A DNA stretch of 64,000 nucleotides, taken from positions 143,104,690 to 143,168,689 of the forward strand of contig CM048553.1 in NCBI GenBank assembly GCA_026413225.1, read 5' to 3'. The position numbers were made by a program, and so were the translations under genes. This document shows positions 27,601 through 39,368 of this stretch, in pieces. The notes below the pieces were generated by a model. That model was not told where the DNA came from, ran no database searches, and worked only from the letters and a program-made list of their open reading frames with translations. The DNA comes from Otis tarda (lineage: Eukaryota; Chordata; Aves; Otidiformes; Otididae). Numbering within the stretch: position 1 is the stretch's first letter; each line of letters opens with the position of its first letter.

Positions 27601-30600
27601 ATCTCTCTTTGATGCAAATTGGCAGATGAGTACGTGCATTGGCCGGAAGCATTGTTCCCATGGAAATGTTATTTCCTGCATCGCAGCTGTCCCCATAATG
27701 CTGTTTTTGTTAAATTTCTTCAGCAAATTAATGAAATTAGAGCCTCTCCAATTGAGTTAAAAGGTCTATTAAGAATGGCATTAAAATTCTTCTTCTGGTT
27801 GTAAAAAGCTGTAAACAAAGCCTTCAGTGGGTCTTCCAGTCTCACAAGAGACATATATTAGAAAATATTTATTACAACAATTGAAAAACTTTTAAAATCC
27901 TTTCCCTAGGACATCACAGCACATAGCTGTACTCCACACTTGGCAAAGTGGATTTTTACTATTCCAGGTGCTTTATTTTCATTAGGGATCATTATCATAG
28001 AACTAAGCTAAATTATAGGGAAGAGGTAATATTAACTTTGCATTGGGAAAAAAAAGAAACCCGCAAGATCCACTAAATGACTTAAGTGTAAATCTGATAC
28101 ATCTCCAATACATACACTTTTGGCAGAGCAACAAGATCATATATTTTCCTTTCCAATTCTGCTGTAAAGAAAACTGCAAAAAAATGCAAACAAAATCCTC
28201 AAAAATCCCAATAACAATATACAGTATAATGGATAGTATTGATATCTTCTCCTTCACATTTAAAAATATTAGTAATACTGTAGACTGGAAAAATGCCTAT
28301 GCTTCAAAATACTGTTTTTAGTAAAGTGTATTTGTTGGAAATTGGAAAAAAAAAATCAAGATTGTAATAATAATTCTAGTCTATCAGTCTTGCTTAGAAA
28401 CAGATAGAATAGAATTTTTTATTTCTTATTTCTAGAATAAGTTATAGTCTTTGTAATTTGTTAGTGATTATGGCGTCACTGAGTGTAAGGAATCTGCACT
28501 GCTCCCTGTGCTGCTTTCTGCCACGGACTGTTACGGTTCAAGGCCAGGGCCTGATTTAAAGGTCAGTTTTATATAACTTCAGCAGTACCTTACTCTTGCA
28601 GAACTCCTGCTGATGTGATGTCAACTTACCAGGTTAGTGAAGAGGGAAGAGGAAACTTTTCTACATCTACCTACAAAAAAAATATCTGTCTTGTCGGTAT
28701 GTTAGTGAGGAAGATGATGGAAGGAAGAGTGGGGAGAGGAAGAGACAGGAGAAAATGCCAGCCAACTGTTATGGGTTATGGGAAATGACCACTCAGTTCA
28801 GCAAGTCATTAGCTAAGCTACAGGGCTGGAGTTCCTGGTGCTGGGACTTATTTTGAGCTGGCAGATGGATTGTGATATTATTTAACAAATGACATACAGG
28901 GAGAGAGATGTGTTCACCTTAAAAGAGTCTAATTATCGTTTTGATAAATGAAGGAGAGAAAAATGAGATGGTGGCAGAGGATGTCTGAAAGGATATGATC
29001 TGTGTTTTTTGAATGACCATGATGTCCTAAGATTTGCGTTTGGGCCTGTTTGTTGTTTGTGTTTCTTGTCTTTGGAGAAAGACTAAGTAAGTGTATTTTC
29101 CTAGTTCAGCCTTTCTCGTTGCTGCTCGTTGGATTGTTTAATGTACAGAAAGAATGGGGAGTACTGCCTTGTGCAACAACATAGGATGCCTGCAAGAATC
29201 TTAATGAGGTTCTTTAACCTATGGGACTTCATAATTGCTTTTTATAGCAGTAACAGCTTTCAGGGGAGTAATTGTCTTTAGTTCCTCCATCCCCATTCTG
29301 GTTGGTTTGTCACATATTGTAAATCTCAAAAGGCATGATAAAGCATAAGGACTCCCAGGTGCCAGTGGGGTTTTTTTTTTAGTTTGTGTTTTGTTTTGGT
29401 TTGTTTTTCTGGCCCGAACAAAAGGTTCCTGAGGAAATTTGGCACTTACTGTACTAATCAGCCAGTTACTATAAAAAGTTTCTGTTTCTGTAGGCAAGAA
29501 TCTGACCAACTAGTGAGAAGCCTTCGAACTCTGCAACTGATTCGAAAGCTGCAGCTGAAGACTGCAGGTTTTTACCTATGACGACAGGACATGACTTTCC
29601 AATTGATACATATGAAACAAAGAGGATTCAGTATGTCTGCAACTGCTTAATGGAAAACATAACAGCAGCCAACCATATTATCAATTAGTTCTAAAATTAG
29701 TATTTTCTTGTAAAATTTTAAACACTTTTAAAGCACTAATAATTCAGTCAGAAACTGGGAGAGGTTGGATGAAGTTTCTGACTTGTTTATTACTTCTTCA
29801 TATTCAAAAATGTTAATTGATAAAAACAAAGTTTTTATCTGGAACCTGTTTATCTAGGATCTGGAGCATTTACCCACAGAGCAGTCCACCTTCCTTGGTG
29901 CGAGAGTTACCAGTTATACAGTTGTATATAAAATGGCTTCAAATCAGTTTCTCTACTTTTGGGCAGGATCCTTTTGCACTGTGAAATCTTCCCTCGTCTT
30001 AACTGAAGCCTCACAAACAGTTGCTTTCCTTCTTGGTTCGATATCAAGGAAATTGTTTGTCTAAAGCAGGAGATACCAAGACTAAAGCAAAGATCTTCTT
30101 ATGAGACCTATTTCTCTGCCTCCTTTCTATGAGGCATTTTATGGTATTCCCCTCTGTCTATGCCTCAAGTCCAGAAGGGATCGTTTTCCATGTAGCCAGT
30201 CCTAGGTATTGTATTTTGGGAGAGTTTCTCTGCCAATGTTTTCTAATCTTTCTGTAATTTAGCACACATATTTACAAACTGGTGAGAAAATCAAGATAGT
30301 TTCTGATTATGCTACAGTAGGAGTCTGGAAAACCTTGACAGCAAATTTGATTCTTGAGAATAATTGTATTCCCCATGTAGAAAACAAGTGAGTCTCTGCA
30401 AAGAGATCCTGAAGATTAATGCCTTGAAGAAAAACAGAAACATATTGCATTTTGCAGAAGGTTCTGTATGAATAGCATTTTCTACTTGCTTACTGTTTTC
30501 CTTTAAAAGCATTCAGAAAAAGCTTATGGGCTAGAATTGGCCTGTTGAATACCAGAATTTGAAAAGAATCTGTGATTTATAGTGTAATCAAGGAATTTAA

Positions 30601-30704
30601 GGCTATGTCTAAGTAAGTTAGTAGGTAACTAAGCTAACAGTAACCTAGACAGGGCTCTTGATCATCAATATTGTTTAAACAGTTTGTGTCCTCTTTGGTA
30701 TAGC

Positions 30705-31218
30705 TTTGTGCTGGACACGCCGAGAAGGTGCTCCTGATTCAGCCCAGGCACAATTCAGGGGACAGCTCAGGTCAGGCCTCTATGCCATGAAGATGATAAG
30801 AGGGCTGGAGCACCTTTCCTATGAGAGAGTTGGGGCTGTTCAGCCTGGAGAAGAGGAGGCTCCGGGGAGATCTTACAGCAGCCTTCCAGTACCTCAAGGG
30901 GGCCTACAGGAAAGATGGGGAGAGGCTGTTCAGTAGGGCCTGTTGCGATAGGACTAGGGGTAATGGTTTCAAAATAGAGGGAGGTAGATTTAGATTAGAT
31001 ATTAGGAGAAAAATTTTTACACTGAGGGTTGTAGAACTCTGGAACAGGTTGCCCAGAGAGGTGGTGGATGCCCCATCCCTGGAAACGTTCAAGGCCAGGC
31101 TGGATGAGGCTCTGAGCAACCTGATCTAGTCGGGGATGTCCCTGCTCCTTGCAGGGGGCTTGGACTAGATGACCTTTGAAGGTCCCTTCCAACCCTAACC
31201 ATTCTATGATTCTGTGAT
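30705..31218 (+). mobile_element. CR1 LINE 3' fragment, well preserved
   Basis: This sense-oriented CR1 copy runs from the end of the reverse transcriptase region (AAGATGATAAGAGGGCTGGA, GGGGCTGTTCAGCCTGGAGA) through AACAGGTTGCCCAGAGAGG and GAGCAACCTGATCTAGTCGG to the tail ATTCTATGATTCTGTGA. It is 5' truncated, as most CR1 copies are. The portion from about 30785 is certain; 30705-30784 is uncertain and may be partly inverted. A 102-codon open frame inside it is a fossil of the element. It belongs to the same subfamily as the copies at 1-155, 32025 and 52906. Confidence 0.92.
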
Positions 31219-32024
31219 CAAGTTTCAGGGTTTGTTTTACCCTGAACTGTTATTAGTCATTTAACGTGCTTTGAGTCATTGAGTACTCCCTCTGCTTGTT
31301 TGTGAAGAGATTACAGAGGAATGCTGTGTTTTAGAAAGGATGTGCAAAGCTACTTCTCAAAGCTACTCCTCACAACTGAGAAAAACTAGAAAAGAAAGCC
31401 ATTGAAGTGGAAGACTGAGTAGAGCAATCTTTCCTTTTATTTTGTTCATTGGAAAATGGAAGTATCTGACTGGAACCATACACAGAGACTTGTCTGCAAT
31501 TCTTAGTGCCCTCGGGTGGATTCCTGGATTTAGGGGGTAATGCAGGAAGCAACGTTCCTGTGTGAGCTTTGCCCATCATCCTGCACTTGTTGACCTGTTG
31601 ATCTCCATAAGCCAAAGTCTGTGGCCTGGCTGCCGCCTTGACTCTGCTATTGCTATAGGCTGTGGGCTTCACACAGCCAGGGCTGTGTGATGATTTTGTT
31701 CTTGTTTTAATTCTAATAGGGGTGATTATTAGGCCATTACGCACATGTGGTTGAGCATAGTTAAATCATTTATTTGGGGTTTTTTTCCCCCATCTGTCTG
31801 CGTATTCTCTTTGCAGAGGATATTTTTAAGATTAGTATCTTAAGATACCCTGAGAACTCTATTTTTAGTGCATAACTGTTCATTGACTCATATAATTTTA
31901 TAAATTACTTTTTAACTGTCAATTTTAAAACATTGTTGTACATGTTTAATTGTATGTGTGTGTGTGATTATATTTGTGTGTAAGTATATGTAAAGAAAGC
32001 TTTCAGTAATTTCTGTTTCCTGTT

Positions 32025-32168
32025 AAACATTCAAGGCCAGGTTGGATGAGGCTCTGAGCAACCTGATCTAGTTTGGGATGTCCCTGCTCCTTGCAGAGGG
32101 GTTGGACTAGATGACCTTTGAAGGTCCCTTCCAACTTTAACTATTCTATGATTCTATGATTCTATGAT
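32025..32168 (+). mobile_element. CR1 LINE 3' end, short copy
   Basis: This 5'-truncated copy has AAACATTCAAGGCCAGG, GAGCAACCTGATCTAGT, GGACTAGATGACCTTTGAAG, and three ATTCTATG-type tail units. It is closely related to the copy about 850 bases upstream and lies in the same orientation. Confidence 0.93.
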
Positions 32169-35100
32169 AAGAGGAAAAGTTGTAGGATTTACTCTCTTTC
32201 ACTCTAAAGTCCATCATTCTATTATCTCAGAAAGGGACCATACCTGACATACAACACTTGATTTTTCTGAGAATAATCCATTTCTGGCACTGTCAAAAGG
32301 CAGTCTGGGTAGCAGGATAGGTTCACTGGTGAGGATACCAAGCATCTACCAAGAATAATTAGTGAGTGAGGGTTTGGATGGCCAGAAAGGGCTCAGAGTA
32401 TTGATGAAGGAGGTACTCCTGACCACTGCAGAATTACTATGAGGCACTATAAGCCACCTATAACTCTTCTAGTACTTATTTCTCGAACCTTTTTGTTGAG
32501 AGAGGAATTGAAAGAAAACAAAGCCACCTCTATGTGATGGCTTTCTCCAGGAGCTGTTTGCTAGTTGGGAGCATAACAAAGATGCAAAGATGTATTCTCT
32601 CCTGCTTTTAGATAGGGGGGGTTGAAAAACCCAAACCTTTAATTAAAACAAATATTTTTAGAACTCTTCTGAAAAAAACCCACAGTTTTGTAAGTGAACT
32701 TTCAATACTAGCCATTTGTACTAGTATTTGTTATATCCACACAAAATCTAAATCTAAATCCCTTTTTCCACATTTGAATTCTCTTTCCTGCTTTTCTCAG
32801 TTGGTCAAAAGAATGTGGCTGAAGGAAGTTTACCTCATTGTTGGCAGGTGTACACAGCAAAACTTCATTTTATGATACAGAAACCTTTAAACAGCAGCCA
32901 AGGAGCAAATTTTTGTCATGCATAATACTTTCATAGTTAACTGCGTAGTGAAATTATAGCAACTTTGTTTGCATGCCAACCTTTTTAAGCACATCGATTT
33001 CTTTAATAATGGTAACCATTGTAATCCACTGCACTTAAATAGAACTGTACATCTTGGGAAATGACACATGAAGCATCTCAAAGGCACATTAGACTCAGGA
33101 TATGGGAACTTTCTCCTCAATGTAACTCTTATGAGAAAACAGAATATTTCTGTTTTTACTGCTATGACATAAGACCTTTCTTAAATGTTAATGTCACTTG
33201 TAAAGCAATGCCATAAATACTATTTTCTATATGATGGGAATCCACTGATTTTCTGGATATTGTTCTTGAAAAATGGATCATTGGAACAGGTTGTTCTGCA
33301 TGCAGTAAAAGTATTACTTCCCCTATCAGTCTGTCTGCACAAATGAGCTCCTGCATCAAATAAGAGAGACTGAGTAATGACTTACACTACAGTCTTTCCC
33401 CAAAGGGGCATTCGTAAGATACTGGTGATTCTCTCTCCAGGGATCTGTTTTCAAAACAGTTTTAGAAAATAAATAGCTGTATTTTTCTACTCCTGTGTCA
33501 AATTTGAACTGATTTTTTTTTTTTAATATTGAAGAGAGAGACCTGACAGAAAACACAGTCACATGAATCATATTTCCTTAGACAACTTGGATGAAAAATT
33601 GGATTACTGGATAAGTGGCTGTAATTTTCTGATTCCTAGAAGAATTTCACATAAGATAAAGTTGAAGATACTAGCTCTTCCCAACACTGTTCTTCCTAGC
33701 ATTTCCTATATGCAAGGTAGTGTTGAAACTGAGAACTAGTTTCTGTGGCATCTCCTTTCTGTGAAGCAATCACTAAAAGTGTTAGTTTGAAAGAAAATAC
33801 AGCACATGATGTTATCAGCTGACAAGTAAGTTATCATAGTGCTAAAAAGACCCAGAAATACAGATCCTCTTTTTTTTTTTGTCTTCCCTGCCTTCTTCTT
33901 TACCTGCATCCAGTTCCACTCCTTCCTTAGAGATAAATGTACCAATGTGAGTCAGTGTGTACTAACATATAGCAACAAGGAGAGTTAAAAAAGGATAACA
34001 AAAAATATTTCATGTTACCACTGTGTTCCAGTCTTTTGTTAGTGTCTGTCCAGGCAAGGCCACTATGGCTCTCAGCTTTGTTTTGTGCCTCTCCATCTGT
34101 TGATCTAAACTCTTAATTCATATTTTCCTTGAGAAGCACACTCAATATTTTTTTTAATTTGATGGTAGAGGTCCATTTCTTCTGTAAACTAGCTCTTATG
34201 TTTTCCTCCGTGTTGTAGCTTAACTCCAAGTATTTTGTCCCTTCATGCACATGCAGGGACATGTCAACTAAAGGACAGAGCACTTTATGGGTAACTCTCA
34301 GATATCTTAAATAATTGTGTTGTTATTCCAAATCAGATGCCTCATCTCAGTTCTCCTTGAATCAGTGGGAAGAGATCCAGTGATCTCTGCATTTGAGGGC
34401 ACTGCATTAATTCCGTGGATAAGTTTTTATTGACAGAATATGTATTGTAAAAACTTCATAACGAAGCAATAAACCTTTCCTTTTTTGAAATAGATTCAGG
34501 TCATTATAGGTAAGGGGAAAGGAGTGTGGCTATACCCACTAAAATTTACTCTAGAGCAATTTGCTGAGCAGTAAAGCTCTAGGAATAGCCTTTGCATATT
34601 TTTAAAAATCTGTTTAAAAAGCAAAAATATTCTTTGTTAGCCTTTATATACTGGTGATTTACCATAAAAATAATTTCCTCTGGTTTCCAGAAAATATTCT
34701 ACTATTTTGTGGATTGTCTGTATCTCGTGGGGACTTTCTAGTGCGATGCACTGTACTGAACAGAATAATAAAGGTCTAAGCTCTGTGCAAGATTCTATTT
34801 CAACTTTCATTGGAATAGAAACATTCTCTGTGTATTCTCAGAGCACATGTGCTCCCGAGCTTCCAGGTCTGGATGTTTGTCCAAACACCTACCAGTTAGA
34901 TGGCAAAAATTTGGATAGGGACTGGTGTCATCACTGTAGATTGTCTTTCTGTGCAAAGGAAAGGTCTCTTAGGCTGGAGCACTGGGCGATCAGGTCCCCC
35001 TGGGGCATGTTGTGAAATGCTGCAGCAGATAATTTAGGTGCAGCCACGTAGAGCACGTAGAAATAGTCTATAAATGAGTACAAAACGTATACTAGAATTA

Positions 35101-35750
35101 AATGCCATTTTATCAGTAATGATGATCTATGTCACACAGCAGCCAAGTTTGTATGAAATACATATATAATAAATATATTTGTTGCTGGGGAGAGGCAGCA
35201 AAAAAACCTATGGCTGCTTGTTACTGTAGAATGACTGAGCTAAACTGGATTATTGAAAACATCCTTGAAATGTCTGGATGTTTAGAAACCACAGCTAGAC
35301 TTTAGACTGATACCTTTTCCACTCAGTAATGAATCAAGTACCTGCTTCCCAGAGGAATATAGATTATTTGTGTCTATATATGTGAGAAGAAGAGGGGCAG
35401 AGCATCGACTGCAGAACTTAAATTTCCCAAGTGAAAAGTGTATATATAATACACAGATGTATTAATTCTTTGATATACTTTTGCTGGTAATGTGTTTTAA
35501 GACAGTCAGTAAATAAAAGCTTGCACTTTCAAACAAAATCATGATGAGTCAAGTATGTTTCAGGAAACCAAACAGAAACCCAGAATTAAAGTTGCTCCTT
35601 TTTACCTCTCAGAAATCAAACCCTACCTGTGTGAATTAGCTGCTTTTACCCTCCAGTCTCCCAAAACCCTCCATCTGAAACCTGTCCTTTTCTGTCTTCC
35701 CCTTTTTACTCTTCTTTGTCTGCGCTGTTTATCCATCCACTGGCTGACAG

Positions 35751-35992
35751 TGTCTTTACATCCAAAATGCAAAGCAGACAGATGGGCACCTCAGGAAAGA
35801 ACATGACTAAGAGCACCAGCATCGGCGGGGACATGTACACACTGGACAAGAATGATGGCAGCCAGTCAGACACGGCAGTGGGCACTGTTGGAGGTGGCGG
35901 AAAAAAGAGACGCTCCAGCATCGGTGCAAAGATGGTCGCCATCGTGGGTCTCTCACGAAAAAGCCGTAGCACATCACAACTCAGCCAAACTG
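35751..35992 (+). CDS. RIMS2: RIM active-zone scaffold, exon C (basic linker before C2B)
   Basis: This internal exon has 242 bases, preceded by a pyrimidine-rich tract ending GGCTGACAG and followed by CTG|GTAGGA. The first base completes AG+T (Ser), so both exon A and exon B join in frame. The peptide reads SVFTSKMQSRQMG, then NMTKSTSIGGDMYTL, NDGSQSDTAVG, and the basic KKRRSSIGAKMVAIVGL with SRKSRSTSQLSQT. One base (G) is left for the next codon, expected to be Glu in the family. This is the conserved stretch just upstream of the C2B domain, and it is also shared by the short gamma-type RIM isoforms. The RRSS and RKSRS clusters look like basophilic kinase sites (inference). SSIGAKMVAIVGLSRKSRS fits RIMS2, while MYTL and AVGTVG resemble RIMS1 as I remember it. 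The following exon is not in this window. Confidence 0.88.
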
Positions 35993-36775
35993 GTAGGAAC
36001 TGGATTTTTTTCCCCTCTCAAATTACCATTTAAATGTACATAATGTGTATGTATTATGGTTTAATCATTTGGATATCCTGTTGAAGTTGCCTAATCAACA
36101 ATATTCTACGGAATGAAGAAAATAGTCAACCATCTTTTTTCTCTAGACATTTACTAAACTATTTTTTTTTTTTTAGCAAAGATCCTTTTCAGGTTGGACT
36201 GAGGCTTTTATTTTCTACTTACTGGAACCTGCTTAATGCACTAATTCCTTGCTTCTCAGGAGCCAACATGAGCTGCTGTACTTCTGTTTGGGGGGAATCC
36301 TTCCTGCGGGTCACTGAAGGGTCACTGAAATGTTGCAAAATTCCTTTGCTTTTGTCACAAATAGTGTTTGTGTCTTTCAATATGGAGTTTTCTTCACATT
36401 TGAACATGCAAACTTGTTTTGAAACAAAACAATGTTCCTGAACAAAATGGTATGTCATATTTTATTACTTTAGTACACCTGTTTTATTGCTTTTTAATTC
36501 ATTTCTTTTCAGCCTACAAGCACATTCACCATCAGTATAAGTTTTCCTCATTTCTATTTATCTCAATTATAATTTGATATGGAAATATTCTGTCTAGGAA
36601 AAATGGAGAGTTTTTCTGATTTGATGCCTAAAACATTTAAAATCTTATGCATTTTTTTCTATTCCTCCTATTTCAGGGAAAATCCATATAATGCACTCTG
36701 AAAAGCTCTCATTGTCAATTAAGGAACCTGTATAAGACAAGTGTATTTTACATGGGAAAAGATTACTTGTATTTA

Positions 36776-36850
36776 AATGACATATATATATATAAAAACC
36801 TGTTTAAGCAATTTATATAGTTATGCAAATATATATTTATATATTTCAAG
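36776..36850. repeat. AT-rich simple repeat (TA-rich)
   Basis: Runs of ATATATATATATA and related AT dinucleotides occupy this stretch. Confidence 0.8.
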
Positions 36851-39317
36851 GTATATACATAAGACATATTGTATGCTCAGTATTTAAGCAAAACTGTTGT
36901 AACGTAGTCATATGGTTCAATGTAAGTTTATAGTGTTTGCTGTGTGTGGTCCCATCTGAAGGTCTCCATTGTGCTCACAACCATTCAAACACTTAGAAGA
37001 TATTTTTCAGCTCTCTGGAAAGTTTGCAGTTTATATCATGACACCAGACTGATAAGAGTTTGAATGTACAAGTAAATGGAACAAAACAATGATTTGCAAT
37101 GTTACAAATTGTGGTAAATTTTGTAAGTTAACTTTTGTGGGAGGGGGATTTAAAGTACCTGGAAAGAGTAGAGGTAAAAAAGAGGGGAAAGGAAAGGTAA
37201 GAAAGAGGGGTAACAGTGCAGCAGAAGGAGGAGTACAGAAAGAGAGCAGGGAGCTTGATTGTGCATCTTACTGAATGCGATATGAGACAGGAGGGAATGA
37301 AGAGGGGAAAGAACATATATCGTGAAAGCTCTAAATATCATGCAGACGTCGATGATTCCATCAGTAGGCAAGTCTTTGCAGCAGTCTCATGTTTTATAAC
37401 TCACTTGCGGGTTATGGAAATGGCAATTTTATCTACATTTCTATTTTCTTTGAGTTCAAATGATTGTGAGGCAAAAGATGAAGTCATCTTTATACAGATC
37501 TGGGAAGTGTCTGTTTGGGCAAGAAAAAAAAATTAGCCACTTGCTTACCTAGGAATCTAAATTTTACTCATGTGATATCGTACATAGCTATGTAACTGTA
37601 CTGATATATTTTAATATCAAGTCAAATAGCACTACATAAATAGTTCTGATCTAATCTGGTCTCTCTTACTGTAAGAGATGTTAAATGAAGGATGTCAGCT
37701 CTTTGTATGCTGTTCAAGTATGTCTTAGCACTACAGAGAATCTGTATTGTGTGGCTTGCCTAGGTTTGATTTAAATACCACGCTGTCTGAGTTATTTGGG
37801 ACTTTTAATCTGATGTTTTTCTCTCTATTATATCCAATCAGTTGCCCAACAACTGATTAGATGCTGAAGTCAGGGACAAATGTGAAATGTAACTCTTTTA
37901 AAAGTACGCAAGGTCTGTTGACCCATTGACTGTGAATGAGGTGTTAGGAAAAATTCTTGAATAAGGAGCTATTAAAGGAGCAGCAGAAACCAGGGGAGCC
38001 TGCAAGGCTCTGGCCGGCAGCCCTTTCCTCTCAGCTGCTCCCTGAGAGAGGTCTGTGCTCAGGGCTGGGCTGTGCCTGGCCCCAATGAGAGCAACCAGTG
38101 CATCTTTGCTGCCTTCTTCGGGAAAGGCCCCTTGTGTATCGGTTGGATATGGATTATTTTGTAGAGCAACACTGCACACCAGCTCCTGCTGCCCTATTTG
38201 ACAGTGGTCCTTGTCTGGTGGCCACATCTGGCTGCACCTTACAGGACAGGCATGGGCATCATTTAAATAGTTGGATCATGCAAGCATGCTGGTCGTACAG
38301 TGAGCAAGCCTGTGGCCACATGTCAGCCCCTGGATGAAGTATGTGTACAGTGCTGTGGCTCCAGTGACGCAAGGTGATGTTGGGTGTGTGAGGGTGAGGT
38401 CACATCACAAAGTGTTTTGCATGTCTTAAGCGTCCATTGGCACATCTTAAAGAAAATCTTGGACACCAGTGTTATCAAATGAATGCCAGAGGTTTAAAAC
38501 TTGCAGTTAATGTATTTAATGAATTTATAAATTTCCTTGGTTTATCTCATCATGTTCCTGTTTCAGATGGTAAGTGCCTGCACAAGGAATCGTGTATTGG
38601 CACAAGCATTGATACAAGGGCTGGGATCAAAACACTAATGTGCTGTAAATGTCCTGTAAGTACAGTTTTCTGGAACTGAAAAGCAGGGGATATGCAGGTG
38701 ACAAGGCACTGGTACTGCACGGAAACTAGTTAAAGTATAAAGGGTTCTTAGGTAGTTTCTGAAGAAATTATGTCATTCAGTTGATCAGCTATGTCCTTAC
38801 ATATCAAGCTTGAAAAAGCATACCAGTATCATGAGATAACAATACTACTTCTATAGAAAGTTGTAATCATATTTATAGCAGCTAGGTTTTTACAAACTGT
38901 GTGCTTATATGGATGTCAGTGAAGAAATGCCTATCAGTATCTCTGAAGTTTTTTTCAAGGGTTTTGTAAAGCATAATTGTATTTCAGCAGTTTTCTTCAT
39001 TCGTATTTCATAACTAAATCTATGCCAGAAGTGTTTTTGAAAGTAGATCATCATAACTGCGTTCAGGACTGTGACTTAGACTTAAAATAAATGCCTGAAA
39101 AAGTCCATTTTTACTGTCTTTTCAAATTAATTTTATGTTATTTCTTGTTATTTAACATAGTATTAAGAAATTGACACTCAAAATACATACAAAGGTTTTT
39201 TTTTATTCTGATCTGTAATTCTTTTAGTATATTCAGGTAGGAACAGTTATTTGGGCTTTTATGGGTAAAGGGTACGTTGATTTGTTGTTTTAGGTGGGTG
39301 TGAAAGGAGTAATTGTT

Positions 39318-39368
39318 GTAGTAGTAGTAGTAGTAGTAGTAGTAATAATAATAATAACAACAACAACT
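39318..39368 (+). repeat. Compound trinucleotide microsatellite (GTA)9, (ATA)n, (ACA)n
   Basis: Nine GTA units pass into about four ATA units and then about four ACA units in unbroken 3-base register. This reads as one array in which blocks changed by transitions at G and T. No gene function is implied. Confidence 0.95.

Larger units (their letters stand above)
17838..35750 (+). other. Intron between exons B and C (17.9 kb)
   Basis: It begins GTAAAA and ends GGCTGACAG. It holds the 40-bp tandem duplication, the antisense L2-like remnant, a possible old CR1 at 24.4 kb and two sense CR1 copies. The rest is AT-rich sequence in which nothing else is recognised. Short gamma-type RIM transcripts in other vertebrates start within the 3' part of the gene, but no promoter could be placed here. 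Confidence 0.7.

Noticed and set aside
30821..31129. 102-codon open frame resembling a protein
   Set aside because: It lies inside a CR1 3' fragment and is repeated in other CR1 copies.
35706..35972. Open frame on the - strand over exon C
   Set aside because: Shadow of the RIM coding exon.
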